NCBI RefSeq assembly: GCF_049310025.1
Contig: NZ_JBJYKD010000007.1
Location: forward strand, 1-64,000
DNA length: 64,000 bases
Origin: JBJYKD01 sp049310025
GTDB lineage: Bacteria; Bacillota; Thermosediminibacteria; Thermosediminibacterales; Tepidanaerobacteraceae
Reading direction: 5' to 3'
This document shows positions 35,237-46,979 of this stretch, piece after piece. Within the stretch, counting starts at the first letter, position 1; every line of letters starts with the position of its first letter. The translations under genes were made by a program, and so were the position numbers. The notes below the pieces were generated by a model. That model was not told where the DNA came from and made no database searches. It saw nothing but the letters and a program-made list of their open reading frames with translations.

Positions 35237-35869
35237 TTGGATCTGTTGACTATAGCCCTGTCGAAGGGGCGAATTTTAAAAGAGACCCTGAGACTTTTTA
35301 AGAAAATGGGTTTGAACTTCGATGATATAAGAGAGGATTCTCGAAAGCTGGTTTTTGAATATAGAGATTGCGGCATGAGGTTGATTCTGGCAAAACCTGC
35401 GGATGTACCGACGTTTGTGGAGCACGGAGTATCAGACCTGGGTATTGCAGGAAAAGACGTGTTGTTGGAGGATAAAAAAGATGTATTTGAGCTTATGGAT
35501 TTAGAGTTGGCACAGTGCAGAATGGTGGTGGCTGCCCCCGAAGGCCGCGATCCCATGGTGCCTATATATAAAGTTGCCACAAAATATCCTCGCATTGCGG
35601 AGAATTTCTTTTTAAAAAAAACCCAGCCGGTGGAAATTATTAAATTAAACGGTTCTGTAGAACTGGCACCTTTGCTGGGGCTTTCCGACGCCATCGTGGA
35701 TATAGTTGCAACCGGAAACACGCTCAGGGAAAACCGCCTTAAGGTAGAGGAGGAAATTTGTTTGATAAGCGCACGGCTTATTGCCAATCAGGTCAGTTAC
35801 CGATTGAAATCCTCCATGATTGCAGACTTTATTGAAAAAATAGAAAGCGCGAAAAAGGAGAGATTTTAA
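35237..35869 (+). CDS. hisG: ATP phosphoribosyltransferase, short (HisZ-dependent) form
   Basis: A 210-residue short HisG lacking the C-terminal regulatory domain, as expected when HisZ is present. LTIALSKGRILKETLRLF, DLGIAGKDVLLE, and VDIVATGNTLRENRL (PRPP loop) are diagnostic. TTG 35237 is chosen because AGGGGAG lies 5-6 bp upstream and the family begins near LTIALSKG; an ATG at 35207 is in frame. Overlaps hisC by 1 bp. Confidence 0.93.
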   Translation: MDLLTIALSKGRILKETLRLFKKMGLNFDDIREDSRKLVFEYRDCGMRLILAKPADVPTFVEHGVSDLGIAGKDVLLEDKKDVFELMDLELAQCRMVVAAPEGRDPMVPIYKVATKYPRIAENFFLKKTQPVEIIKLNGSVELAPLLGLSDAIVDIVATGNTLRENRLKVEEEICLISARLIANQVSYRLKSSMIADFIEKIESAKKERF

Positions 35870-36954
35870 TGAATTCACCGCTGAAATATGTGAGGCCGGA
35901 TATAATCGATCTTGAACCATATAAACCTTCAAAAGAGATATGCAAAATAAAGCTGGACGCCAATGAAAGCCCCTACGATATTCCAATGGAGATAAAGGAG
36001 CGCATATGGCGGAGGCTGAAAGGCGAAAGGTTTAATTATTATTACGACCCCAGTTGTGATGAGCTTCGTGAAGAGCTTGCAAAATACACGGGGGTCCGGC
36101 CCGGCCAAATTTTTGTGGGGAGCGGGTCCGACGAGATTATAAGCGATCTGGTTTTTGCTTTTGCCGGTCCGGGCCGGGAAGTGATTATTCCGGTTCCCGC
36201 CTTTTCAAGTTATGAAATCTTTGCCACCGTTTCGGGGGCCAAAGTGGTAAAAGTTCCATTATTGCTGGAGCAAAAGAACAACAGGTGGATCTGGGATTTG
36301 GATGTAGACAGAATCAAGAGTTGTTTTAGCAAAGACCGGCCTCAGATGATGTTTTTGTGTTATCCCAATAATCCCACCGGTGATTATTTCAGTGAAGAGA
36401 AAATCCTGGATCTAATAGAGTATTTCAACGGGATAGTAGCTGTTGACGAAGCCTACTACGAATTTGGAGGCAAGACCTTTGTCAACCGCCTGTCTAAATA
36501 CCCCCACGTGGTTGTTATACGTACTTTTTCAAAAGTATTTTCACTGGCGGGACTGAGAGTTGGTTATGCCATAGCTGACGAAGACATCATTGAACAGCTT
36601 TATAAAGTAAAACTCCCTTACAACGTCAGCCTCTTTTCTCAGATTGCCGCAGTGGAGATGTTGAAGAGCCTGGAATGGGTAGAGCACTTGAGAGACGAAC
36701 TGGTAAAGTCCCGGGAAGAAATGAAAAAAGATCTTGACAGCATAGCTGGCGTTACAGCCTATTCAAGTTCCACCAATTTCTTTTTATGCAGGTTCGAAAA
36801 GCCGAGGGATGTGGTGTATAAAAAGCTGCTGGAAAGGGGTATCCTTACCAGGCGGTTAAATGGGGAGAAACTGGAAAACACTTTGCGGTTTTGCGTGGGT
36901 ACTCCGGAACAAAATAGGGCCCTCATTTCCGCCCTTAGAGAAATTTTAGGTTAG
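35869..36954 (+). CDS. hisC: Histidinol-phosphate aminotransferase
   Basis: A 361-residue PLP enzyme: KLDANESPYDIP, YPNNPTGDYFS, RTFSKVFSLAGLRVGYAI with the PLP lysine, and LRFCVGTPEQN near the end. It converts imidazole-acetol phosphate to histidinol phosphate. Starts at the last base of hisG; hisD, which normally sits between hisG and hisC or nearby, is absent. Confidence 0.95.
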   Translation: MNSPLKYVRPDIIDLEPYKPSKEICKIKLDANESPYDIPMEIKERIWRRLKGERFNYYYDPSCDELREELAKYTGVRPGQIFVGSGSDEIISDLVFAFAGPGREVIIPVPAFSSYEIFATVSGAKVVKVPLLLEQKNNRWIWDLDVDRIKSCFSKDRPQMMFLCYPNNPTGDYFSEEKILDLIEYFNGIVAVDEAYYEFGGKTFVNRLSKYPHVVVIRTFSKVFSLAGLRVGYAIADEDIIEQLYKVKLPYNVSLFSQIAAVEMLKSLEWVEHLRDELVKSREEMKKDLDSIAGVTAYSSSTNFFLCRFEKPRDVVYKKLLERGILTRRLNGEKLENTLRFCVGTPEQNRALISALREILG

Positions 36955-37060
36955 ATTGTTAAACATTTTTTAAGCAATAAAAATTGGATTCTCATCAATA
37001 TAAATTTCATCAATTTGATAAATTTATAAATTTAATAAAATAATAAAAAAGAGGTGAATC

Positions 37061-37648
37061 ATGGAAAGGATTGCGGAAACCTCGAGAAGGACCGAAGAGA
37101 CCCAGATAGAGGTCAGGATTAATCTCGATGGCGTGGGCCGTTCAAAGATAAATACACCGGTGGGTTTTTTCAACCACATGCTGACCCTTTTTTCGCGCCA
37201 TGCCCTGTTCGATCTGGATGTAAAGGCATCGGGGGATATTGACGTGGACTTTCACCACCTGGTGGAAGACACGGGGATAGTCCTGGGACAGGCATTTTTA
37301 AAAGCCCTTGGAGAAAAACGGGGTATCCGCCGGTACGGGAGTTTTTACGTGCCAATGGATGAAGCTCTTGGCTTTTCTTGCGTGGATATCAGCGGCAGGC
37401 CCTTTCTTTTTTTTAAAGCCGAATTTGTTCAAGAGAGAACGGGTAATTTTGACGTGGAACTGGTGAAAGAATTTTTCGGGGCTTTTGTAAACAATGCGCG
37501 TATCACACTTCACTTGGAAGTGGTGCGGGGGGAAAATACCCATCACATTATAGAATCTCTTTTCAAGGCTTTCGGCAGGTCTTTGAGGGATGCTGTGAGC
37601 TTTGATGAAAGAGAAAATGGAATTCCTTCCACCAAAGGAGTGTTGTAG
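37061..37648 (+). CDS. hisB: Imidazoleglycerol-phosphate dehydratase
   Basis: A 195-residue single-function HisB. FFNHMLTLFSRHALFDLDV, DFHHLVEDTGIVLGQAF and GENTHHIIESLFKAFGRSL supply the metal-binding histidines. It dehydrates IGP in step six of the pathway. GAGGTG ribosome site; 106 bp AT-rich gap after hisC. Confidence 0.96.
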   Translation: MERIAETSRRTEETQIEVRINLDGVGRSKINTPVGFFNHMLTLFSRHALFDLDVKASGDIDVDFHHLVEDTGIVLGQAFLKALGEKRGIRRYGSFYVPMDEALGFSCVDISGRPFLFFKAEFVQERTGNFDVELVKEFFGAFVNNARITLHLEVVRGENTHHIIESLFKAFGRSLRDAVSFDERENGIPSTKGVL

Positions 37649-37744
37649 TATATTAAGAGTGTTTCTCTTTTTGGACAAGAGTTTTAAAACTTGAGGGCGT
37701 CTTTTGGATGCCTGAAGTACGTGATTTGAAAGGGGGGCTGACCC

Positions 37745-38356
37745 GTGATAGGCATCATAGATTACGGGATGGGCAACCTTATGAGCGTAAAAAAGGCCTT
37801 TGAAGAACTTGGTTTTAGGGTCAAATTGATGAAATGCCCCGAGGACCTTACAAATGTAAACGGGCTGGTGCTGCCCGGTGTAGGGGCGTTTGGGGATGCC
37901 ATCAAAAACCTTACGGAATCGGCCTGGGTGGATGTTATCAAGGAAGCCGTGGCAATTGGAATGCCATTTCTGGGCATCTGCCTCGGAATGCAGCTTTTAT
38001 TCAGCGAGAGCTTCGAAGGCGGTTATTTTAAAGGCCTCGATCTCATAAAGGGTTCGGTTAAGAAATTTGACGAAAAATATATAAAGCTTAAAGTTCCCCA
38101 TATCGGCTGGAATGGCGTGAAAAAGGTAAAAAATTCCCAGCTTCTTTCGGGTATACCCGATAACACGGATTTTTATTTCGTTCATTCTTACTATTGTGAC
38201 CCCGAGGAAGACGTGGCGACAGGTATCACCGATTACGGTGCTCCATTTGTCTCATGCGTGGAAAAGGAAAATATTTACGGGGTTCAATTTCATCCTGAAA
38301 AAAGCAGCCGGTTCGGCCTTCAAATCTTAAAGAATTTTGGAGAGATGTCGAGATGA
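37745..38356 (+). CDS. hisH: Imidazole glycerol phosphate synthase, glutaminase subunit
   Basis: A 203-residue class I amidotransferase with nucleophile C79 in PFLGICLGMQLL and the His-Glu pair in VQFHPEKS. It supplies ammonia to HisF. GTG start after AAAGGGGGG; 4-bp overlap with hisA. Confidence 0.96.
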   Translation: MIGIIDYGMGNLMSVKKAFEELGFRVKLMKCPEDLTNVNGLVLPGVGAFGDAIKNLTESAWVDVIKEAVAIGMPFLGICLGMQLLFSESFEGGYFKGLDLIKGSVKKFDEKYIKLKVPHIGWNGVKKVKNSQLLSGIPDNTDFYFVHSYYCDPEEDVATGITDYGAPFVSCVEKENIYGVQFHPEKSSRFGLQILKNFGEMSR

Positions 38357-39081
38357 TCATATACCCTGCCATCGATATAAGGGGAGGCCAATGCGTAAGG
38401 CTTGTCCAGGGCGATTTTGCCAGGGAAACGGTGTATTACGAAAATCCGGTAGAAGTGGCAAAAAAATGGGAAAGGCAAGGTGCCAAATGGATACATGTGG
38501 TGGACCTGGATGGCGCGAAAGTTGGCAGCCCTCAAAACATGGACGTTATCCTTGAAATTCGGGAGGCTGTAAAGGCAAATATACAATTGGGCGGGGGCCT
38601 CAGGGATATGGATACGGTTAGGAAGTATTTGGATGCTGGGATAAACCGCCTGGTATTGGGTTCGGCGGTCATAGAATCACCTTCTATGGTTCGTCAGGCT
38701 GTTGCCATTTTTGGCCCCGGCAGGATTGCAGTGGGAATTGACGCCAGGAAAAATATGGTTGCAACCAGAGGATGGACCCGGACATCCGGTGTAACCCTCC
38801 GGGAGTTTTTGGCGAAGATTTCAGAATATGGGATACAGCGAGTGATATATACTGATATTTCCAGAGATGGAATGATGTCAGGGCCGGATATGGAAGGACT
38901 TAAAAATATATTGAGTGTCGGAAGATTTCTTGTTATCGCTTCAGGGGGAATTGCTTCATTGGAAGATTTAGAAAGATTGAGGCCGTTCGAAACAAAGGGC
39001 CTGGAGGGGGTTGTCATTGGAAAGGCCCTCTATAACGGCGTTTTGAAACTGGCTAAAATTATAGAAACATTTGAAGAGTGA
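38353..39081 (+). CDS. hisA: ProFAR isomerase
   Basis: A 242-residue TIM barrel: IIYPAIDIRGGQCVRLVQGD, QLGGGLRDMDTVRKYLDAG, YTDISRDGMMSGPD. It opens the ribose ring of ProFAR for HisHF. Overlaps hisH; 62 bp before hisF. Confidence 0.95.
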   Translation: MIIYPAIDIRGGQCVRLVQGDFARETVYYENPVEVAKKWERQGAKWIHVVDLDGAKVGSPQNMDVILEIREAVKANIQLGGGLRDMDTVRKYLDAGINRLVLGSAVIESPSMVRQAVAIFGPGRIAVGIDARKNMVATRGWTRTSGVTLREFLAKISEYGIQRVIYTDISRDGMMSGPDMEGLKNILSVGRFLVIASGGIASLEDLERLRPFETKGLEGVVIGKALYNGVLKLAKIIETFEE

Positions 39082-39143
39082 ATATACCTTGTTTCCATGA
39101 TGATAAGATGCAAAGTTGATTATGAAGAAGGATGATATATGCC

Positions 39144-39899
39144 ATGCTAAAAAAGAGGATTATACCATGTCTGGACGTAAGAGGCGGCAGGGTGGTCAAA
39201 GGGACCAATTTCATTAATTTGCGCGATGCGGGAGATCCGGTGGAACTGGCTGCTTATTATGACATGGAAGGAGCCGATGAGGTTGTTTTTCTGGATATAA
39301 CCGCATCGGCTGAAGGTCGGAAGACCACCGTAGAAATGGTAAAAAGGGCCGCCAGAAAGATTTTCATACCCTTCACGGTGGGCGGAGGTATCTCGAGCAT
39401 TGAAGACATCCGGGAGATCCTCATGGCAGGTGCCGACAAGGTCTCTCTGAACACTGCTGCTGTCAAAAACCCAGAATTGATTTTTGAAGGGGCAAAGCGT
39501 TTCGGCAGTCAATGCATAGTCCTGGCCTGCGATACCAGGAAAATCGGCGATAAATGGGAGGTTTACATCAACGGCGGGCGGACGGCCACGGGTATGGATG
39601 CCCTGGAATGGATAAAGAAAGCCGTGAATCTCGGAGCCGGGGAAATACTCCTCACAAGTATGGATGCAGATGGGACAAAAGACGGTTATGATGTGGAACT
39701 CACAAAGACCGTTGCGGGGATGGTTAATGTGCCGGTGATAGCATCGGGAGGAGCCGGAAAACTAGAACACTTCTTAGATGTTTTTACAAAAGGAATGGCC
39801 GATGCAGCCCTGGCCGCATCGGTGTTCCATTACGGCGTTTACAGCATAAGGGAAGTTAAAGAATTTTTACGGTCGGAAGGGATTGAAGTAAGACTATGA
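39144..39899 (+). CDS. hisF: Imidazole glycerol phosphate synthase, cyclase subunit
   Basis: A 251-residue TIM barrel: KKRIIPCLDVRGGRVVKGTN, FTVGGGISSIEDIREI, LLTSMDADGTKDGYDVEL. The ATG 39144 (MLKKRIIPCL) is the usual family start; an in-frame ATG at 39132 is too close to the AAGAAGG site. Overlaps hisI by 4 bp. Confidence 0.96.
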   Translation: MLKKRIIPCLDVRGGRVVKGTNFINLRDAGDPVELAAYYDMEGADEVVFLDITASAEGRKTTVEMVKRAARKIFIPFTVGGGISSIEDIREILMAGADKVSLNTAAVKNPELIFEGAKRFGSQCIVLACDTRKIGDKWEVYINGGRTATGMDALEWIKKAVNLGAGEILLTSMDADGTKDGYDVELTKTVAGMVNVPVIASGGAGKLEHFLDVFTKGMADAALAASVFHYGVYSIREVKEFLRSEGIEVRL

Positions 39900-40570
39900 T
39901 GGGCATTGAAGAGATAAATTTTGATGAAAAAGGTTTAATCCCGGCGGTGGTCCAGGATGATAATACCGGAGAAGTATTGATGGTGGCGTATATGAACAGG
40001 GAAGCGCTTGCCAGGACCATAGAAACGGGAAGAGCATGGTTCTATAGCCGCGAGCGAAAAACCCTATGGCAAAAGGGTGAAACCAGTGGGAATTTCCAGG
40101 ATGTAAAAAGGATCATGTATGACTGCGATCAGGATGCTCTGCTTTTAAAGGTGGAACCTAAAGGCCCGGCATGTCATACCGGCCACAGGTCATGCTTTTT
40201 CCGGAGCCTTGCAGTGAAAGAAGAGCAGGTGGGAAATATGAGGTTCCGAACCGAAGCCGATTCAACAGGAACGATATGCCAGGACAATCATATAAAGATT
40301 CTTGAAGAACTGGTAAATATTATCGATTCGCGATTTAGAGAGATGCCCGAGGGTTCTTATGTGGCGAAACTTTATAAGGAGGGCAGGGAAAGAATATTAA
40401 AAAAGATTGGTGAGGAGGCCTCGGAGGTTATAATAGCCTCAATGAGCGGCAGCAAAAGCGACACCATATACGAAACTGCCGATCTGATATTTCATTTATT
40501 AATTGCATTGCGCTATGACGGCATTTCACTAAAGGAAATAGCGGAAGAACTAGAAAGGCGCCGCAAATAG
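39896..40570 (+). CDS. hisI: Bifunctional phosphoribosyl-AMP cyclohydrolase / ATP pyrophosphatase
   Basis: A 224-residue fusion. The cyclohydrolase domain (about 1-115) has DCDQDALLLKVEPKGPACHT metal ligands; the pyrophosphatase domain (about 125-224) has KKIGEEASEVIIASMSG and ADLIFHLLIALRYDG. It performs steps two and three of histidine synthesis. Last his gene; nothing after it encodes HisD. Confidence 0.95.
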   Translation: MMGIEEINFDEKGLIPAVVQDDNTGEVLMVAYMNREALARTIETGRAWFYSRERKTLWQKGETSGNFQDVKRIMYDCDQDALLLKVEPKGPACHTGHRSCFFRSLAVKEEQVGNMRFRTEADSTGTICQDNHIKILEELVNIIDSRFREMPEGSYVAKLYKEGRERILKKIGEEASEVIIASMSGSKSDTIYETADLIFHLLIALRYDGISLKEIAEELERRRK

Positions 40571-40654
40571 CGCATATTATTTTGCATAAATCTGAGCCTG
40601 GGATACAAATACTAAAGGTGACCTAAAATATTTACCTAGGAGGGAATTCAACCT

Positions 40655-40891
40655 ATGCCCCGGCGCAACAGACCGGTTAATCCCAAGGCAGAAGATGAAC
40701 TGGAAAGTTTAAAGGAAGAGGTGGCTGAAGAGCTTCACCTGGATGACGACATTGAAAAACGCGGCTGGGAGAACATGACCACCCGGGAAGTGGGGAAGAT
40801 AGGCGGCAACATGATTAGAAAAATGATTAACCTTGCTGAAGAAACAATGGACAAAAAGGATGGCAGAATAAAGAAAGATAAAAAAAGATAA
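40655..40891 (+). CDS. Alpha/beta-type small acid-soluble spore protein
   Basis: A 78-residue protein with the SASP pattern: LKEEVAEELHL in the first helix and REVGKIGGNMIRKMINLAEE in the second. These proteins coat and protect DNA in dormant spores, so the organism is likely a spore former. The very charged C-terminal tail is unusual. AGGAGG ribosome site. Confidence 0.85.
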   Translation: MPRRNRPVNPKAEDELESLKEEVAEELHLDDDIEKRGWENMTTREVGKIGGNMIRKMINLAEETMDKKDGRIKKDKKR

Positions 40892-40966
40892 AGGGCGGGT
40901 AAAGCGTAAAAAACGACCTTGATATTGAAGTTAATACCCGGCTCAATCACCGGGTCACAGGCGGAA

Positions 40967-40996
40967 ACCCTGCAGATATTAATGCAGGGTTGTGTT
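40967..40996 (+). terminator. Terminator-like hairpin after the SASP gene
   Basis: ACCCTGCA (40967-40974) pairs with TGCAGGGT (40983-40990), then TGTGTTTT. A second ACCCGG/CCGGGT hairpin lies just upstream (about 40936-40955). The remaining 41000-41130 shows nothing clear. Confidence 0.6.
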
Positions 40997-41135
40997 TTAA
41001 TGTTCAATCACCAACGCAAAGGCGCAAAATCAGCGCTGGACATAGCTTTTCATTAATGCGGCCAGATAATTGGAGAAATAATGAGATATAAAGCGAATAA
41101 AACAAATAAATCCTGATAATAATATCTAATGATTT

Positions 41136-41164
41136 TTGACACCGGTTATATTCTAAGGTATACT
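41136..41164 (+). promoter_or_regulatory. Promoter of the tRNA cluster
   Basis: TTGACA (41136-41141), 17-bp spacer, TATACT (41159-41164), 15 bp before tRNA-Val. Confidence 0.85.
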
Positions 41165-41178
41165 AAGTATTGTCTTAG

Positions 41179-41254
41179 GGGCGGATAGCTCAGCTGGGAG
41201 AGCACGTGCCTTACAAGCACGGGGTCACAGGTTCGAGCCCTGTTTCGCCCACCA
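41179..41254 (+). tRNA. tRNA-Val (TAC)
   Basis: 76 nt, acceptor GGGCGGA paired with TTCGCCC, T-arm ACAGGTTCGAGCCCTGT, anticodon TAC, encoded CCA. Confidence 0.97.
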
Positions 41255-41281
41255 AATACGCGGCCCAGTAGTTCAGTTGGT

Positions 41282-43486
<2,205 letters not shown>

Positions 43487-43579
43487 AAGAAAGACTCCTT
43501 TTCAATAACATTTTGTGTATATTTTTAGATTCATAAACGTTTGTTCTATAAGAAGCTGAAAGAAAAAAGCGGTTGCCCG

Positions 43580-44434
43580 CTAATTAAAAACACGTTTCTT
43601 GAAATCAATAGGAACTACAGAATTACTATATATCATTATTTCTTTCCCAGCATATTTTAAGTTCGCTGTATAATTTAAATCAAACTCATTCTGCTTATAA
43701 TCTTTATAAAGGTCTCTAATAATTTCAACGTTATCATATGTTACAATCCACGGTTGTTTAATCTTGGTGGTGATTTCTACTGCTAATTTTACGTGATCGT
43801 TGTGTTTATAATGATTTTCATATAATTCCGGTCCTTTCTTATAATAGGGCGGGTCTAAAAATATGAAAGAATTCATAGGTAAGTTTGTAACTACAATATT
43901 TATAAATTCGATCGCATCTAGATTATGCACTTGTATTTTGCTTTTGTAATTAGCTATTTTTTGTATCCTATGAATTAAATCTTTTTTATTGAATCTACAG
44001 TCAATTTTATACTTGCCGGATTGATTTTTCCCCCCAATAACTCCTCCTTTAATAATGCCGGATCGATTAACTCTATTTAAGAATAAAGTTGAAAAACCCA
44101 GTGATAGCAAATTATGAGCATATTTATTTCTTTGAATTTCCTTTTGTATATACCATTGGTCCATGTTAACGGGAGTTTGCCAAATTAGGTCGCATAATTC
44201 ATCAGTATGGTATAAAACGGAATACCAAAAAGCGTAAATAGATCTGTCAATATCATTCAATATTAAGTTATTGACTACGTCTTTAAAAAGTAAAGACAGT
44301 GCAAGGCCGGCACCCCCAGCATAAGGTTCTACATAAACGCAACCGCGTAGATTATTATATTCAATTAAATTCTTTATGTATTTGAATAATTTGCGTTTGC
44401 CCCCAGGATATCGGAGGGGAGAAATTACTCCCAT
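43580..44434 (-). CDS. Dam-type DNA adenine methylase (cargo)
   Basis: A 284-residue D12 class N6-adenine methylase. SPLRYPGGKRKLFKYI and EPYAGGAGLALSLLF bind AdoMet, and FLDPPYY is the catalytic DPPY motif. It follows the integrase and precedes a ParB/Srx gene with which it probably pairs. The pair is clearly more AT-rich than the flanking genes, a sign of separate acquisition. Likely modification specificity GATC-like, but unproven. Confidence 0.88.
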   Translation of the reverse strand: MGVISPLRYPGGKRKLFKYIKNLIEYNNLRGCVYVEPYAGGAGLALSLLFKDVVNNLILNDIDRSIYAFWYSVLYHTDELCDLIWQTPVNMDQWYIQKEIQRNKYAHNLLSLGFSTLFLNRVNRSGIIKGGVIGGKNQSGKYKIDCRFNKKDLIHRIQKIANYKSKIQVHNLDAIEFINIVVTNLPMNSFIFLDPPYYKKGPELYENHYKHNDHVKLAVEITTKIKQPWIVTYDNVEIIRDLYKDYKQNEFDLNYTANLKYAGKEIMIYSNSVVPIDFKKRVFN

Positions 44435-44503
44435 TAAAAATCACCTGCTATAAATGTTGCCAAGTTCATTATAGCATAGTGTTTTAGATTTGGCCAGCGG
44501 CTA

Positions 44504-46024
44504 TTATAAATTTAAAATGGCATTTATAAAGGCGAATAATCCTGCTTTTGCTATTGATTCAAGAATTTCTTTTGTGGCTCTTGTATTTTGGGTTTGATGA
44601 ACAATGCAATCTAAAAAATCTTTTAACGAGTTATTTTCAAACACAGTGGAAAATATTCTCTCGACCTCATCAGAAAAAAGATTACTCTTATTTTTCGTAA
44701 ACATTTGTATTATATATTCTAATTTTGGGTCCTTGTCATCGGGGTTAGGTTTAATTCTTTTCCAAAAACCTGTTTTTTTAGCATAATATTTAAGCGTATG
44801 CTCTATCAGTGATCGTAACAGCATTGCCGTAGAAATTGGATATTTTGAATAGTGCCCATACTGAGAGAGTCTTTTGATTTCATCCGCGCAAGCAATTAAA
44901 CCGGTATTTTCGGGATCGTTTTTATCTACACCTGCCCATGTGAGATTTTCGAAAAAGCGAGGTGGAGAAGGAGATGAGCCTTTATCTTTTTCTTTATCTT
45001 TTGTTTGATTATTTGACTTAGGCAATTGTTCTGAGTCCTTAATTTGATCATCTTTAGGACCTTTAATATCAAAAGAGTTATTTTTTGGAATATTTGATTC
45101 ATTAGGTATATCGTTAGGCTTTTTCATCCCGGAATTAATTTTATTATCGTTTTGTGGAATTATATTATTTTCATTTAATAAATCAATTAAACCAGGAACA
45201 TCAGTAAAATCATTACGCGTATTAATACTGTTGTCTACAAATGCTGCTTTTGCAATTAAATAAATTGCGGTTTTAAATACATCCTCATTTAGGTCAGACT
45301 TTGGTTTAAGAGTGTTTTCATCATAATTAATTTTCAATAACTGTGCTCCCGTCATATTATATTCTTTATTTTTTGCTGCAAAAATGCGGAGATATGGCGT
45401 GACTTTTATTCCCTGTAAATTTAATTTTGATTTATCTTCCTCAGACCAAAAAGGTAATTCTAAAGCATACATTAAAAGGTTATATTCTTTTATTCCCTGT
45501 TCTACCTTAGATTCTTTAATTCTAGTTAATTCGGAAATTTCATCAATAGATTTGCCATTATTGAATGAATTAGTAAAGAATTTGTATTTTGAAATTGTAG
45601 ACCATTTCTTAGCTCCTTCAATATGCCTAAAAGCTAATGTGCTTTGCGCTTCTTCCCTTGAATTAGCCGCATCAACTTCGATTTGTGATATATTATCAAG
45701 GGTTTCTTGGGTAATACGCGGTATGTCTTTATTAAATTTATCCGGAATTAAGTCAGGATTAAGAAGTAGTTGACAAGCGCATATTCTTCGGTTTCCCTCT
45801 AAAACCACATAATAATCATTTTCTTTGCAGACTATAACCCTTTCACCTGGCATCAAACCGCCGTAATCTATAATACTTTTTGCTAGAGAAGCTACTTCTT
45901 CATATTCCAATAAATAAAGTCTAATATTATCTTGACTTGTATCTGGTGGGATGATAAATCGTGGATTTTTAGCGTCTAATAATATATCTAAAGGTGACAT
46001 CCTTAATACTTGAAATTTGGGCAT
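44504..46024 (-). CDS. ParB/Srx-type nuclease-like protein of unknown role
   Basis: A 506-residue protein. The N-terminal ParB/sulfiredoxin-like domain has LVLEGNRRICACQLLLNP-type residues (YVVLEGNRRICACQLL), and an HTH-like region follows (SIDEISELTRIKESKVEQG). A long Asn/Lys/Asp-rich linker runs about 300-350. The C-terminal helical domain (AMLLRSLIEHTLKYYAKK, FLDCIVHQTQNTRATKEI) resembles domains seen in defence proteins. ATG 46024 follows AGGAGGG; an in-frame start at 46045 lacks one. The adjacent methylase suggests a restriction or defence module (inference). Confidence 0.75.
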   Translation of the reverse strand: MPKFQVLRMSPLDILLDAKNPRFIIPPDTSQDNIRLYLLEYEEVASLAKSIIDYGGLMPGERVIVCKENDYYVVLEGNRRICACQLLLNPDLIPDKFNKDIPRITQETLDNISQIEVDAANSREEAQSTLAFRHIEGAKKWSTISKYKFFTNSFNNGKSIDEISELTRIKESKVEQGIKEYNLLMYALELPFWSEEDKSKLNLQGIKVTPYLRIFAAKNKEYNMTGAQLLKINYDENTLKPKSDLNEDVFKTAIYLIAKAAFVDNSINTRNDFTDVPGLIDLLNENNIIPQNDNKINSGMKKPNDIPNESNIPKNNSFDIKGPKDDQIKDSEQLPKSNNQTKDKEKDKGSSPSPPRFFENLTWAGVDKNDPENTGLIACADEIKRLSQYGHYSKYPISTAMLLRSLIEHTLKYYAKKTGFWKRIKPNPDDKDPKLEYIIQMFTKNKSNLFSDEVERIFSTVFENNSLKDFLDCIVHQTQNTRATKEILESIAKAGLFAFINAILNL

Positions 46025-46153
46025 AAAATTCCCTCCTGTAAACATCGTCTAAATAAAAAACCTATCCTTGATAAATAATAAATAAAACATAATATTCTTT
46101 TAACAAGAAAAAATAAAAATAAGCTAAACAAAGATAAATATTTTAATTAATTG

Positions 46154-46411
46154 CTATGTTATACGTTGACCATGTTGTCTAACAAAATCCATAAAAGCCT
46201 TCAAACTGATCTCATATCGGCTAATGCTTTTTTTGGTTTTGGGATGAATGAAATATTCTATTTTTTTGCCTTCTTCGAAAATAAAATCGCTATTAGATCC
46301 AGGAATAATTTTTACCCAATAAGTTATTTCCATATGACCACTCGAACTTTCTTCCCATTCTTTATAGAGTAAAACTTTATCTGATAATTTTTTTATCTCT
46401 TTCAGTGACAT
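46154..46411 (-). CDS. Small hypothetical protein
   Basis: An 85-residue protein starting MSLKEIKKLSDKVLLYKEW, with GAGGGGG 6 bp upstream of the ATG. No family recognised; no membrane segment. AT-rich like the ParB gene. The 200 bp after its start toward 46613 shows nothing recognisable. Confidence 0.6.
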   Translation of the reverse strand: MSLKEIKKLSDKVLLYKEWEESSSGHMEITYWVKIIPGSNSDFIFEEGKKIEYFIHPKTKKSISRYEISLKAFMDFVRQHGQRIT

Positions 46412-46613
46412 ATTTCCCCCTCTTCACTGAACTCTAAGATAGTTTTTAGTAAGGGGGATTACAAACGTTGCATGGCTCATAGCTACTGTAGGGGTTAAAT
46501 AAAAACTTATTTGGTATCAATAGGTATTCATCTTATACTTTGCTAACTCTTCCGGCATCCTCAACCAGCGGCTCATTTTCGGGATGTTCAAGCTTTTCTA
46601 ACCTCATTGTCAT

Positions 46614-46961
46614 CTACCCGACTTTAGCATTATACCGACTGCAACTTTCTGCTACTTTATCTGCTTCGATCTCGAAATATTCATGCTGCATGTCCAGCCC
46701 GATAACATACCCTGCTTTTGGTATATCATTTATAATATGCTTTATCTCATGAATAAAAACTTTGCATTGAGTTTCATAATTTATATTGCCGTTAAGAGCC
46801 AAATGGTAATTACCCTTTTTGCTCATATATGTAAAACCATATACAGCAGGCGGGAGGTTTGCAATGGTAACCCGTATCCCGAATGCATTCATAACTTCAT
46901 GAAATGGTATATTACCATCCACTAAAGCCCTGAATAGTGGCTCATCTAGAAGCTCAAACAT
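46614..46961 (-). CDS. immA: ImmA/IrrE-type metallopeptidase
   Basis: A 115-residue protein with the zinc-binding FIHEIKHIIND (HExxH) and a downstream EIEADKVAES third-ligand helix. In ICEBs1-type elements ImmA cleaves the ImmR repressor after DNA damage, releasing excision genes. Here it sits in an operon downstream of an XRE regulator and a coiled-coil protein, fitting that switch. GGAGG precedes the start. Confidence 0.85.
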   Translation of the reverse strand: MFELLDEPLFRALVDGNIPFHEVMNAFGIRVTIANLPPAVYGFTYMSKKGNYHLALNGNINYETQCKVFIHEIKHIINDIPKAGYVIGLDMQHEYFEIEADKVAESCSRYNAKVG

Positions 46962-46979
46962 TCCGCCGTCCTCCTTTTG

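Noticed and set aside
40892..41135. CRISPR-like or repeat array before the tRNAs
   Set aside because: Only two single hairpins are present; no regular direct repeats with spacers were seen here or anywhere in the window.
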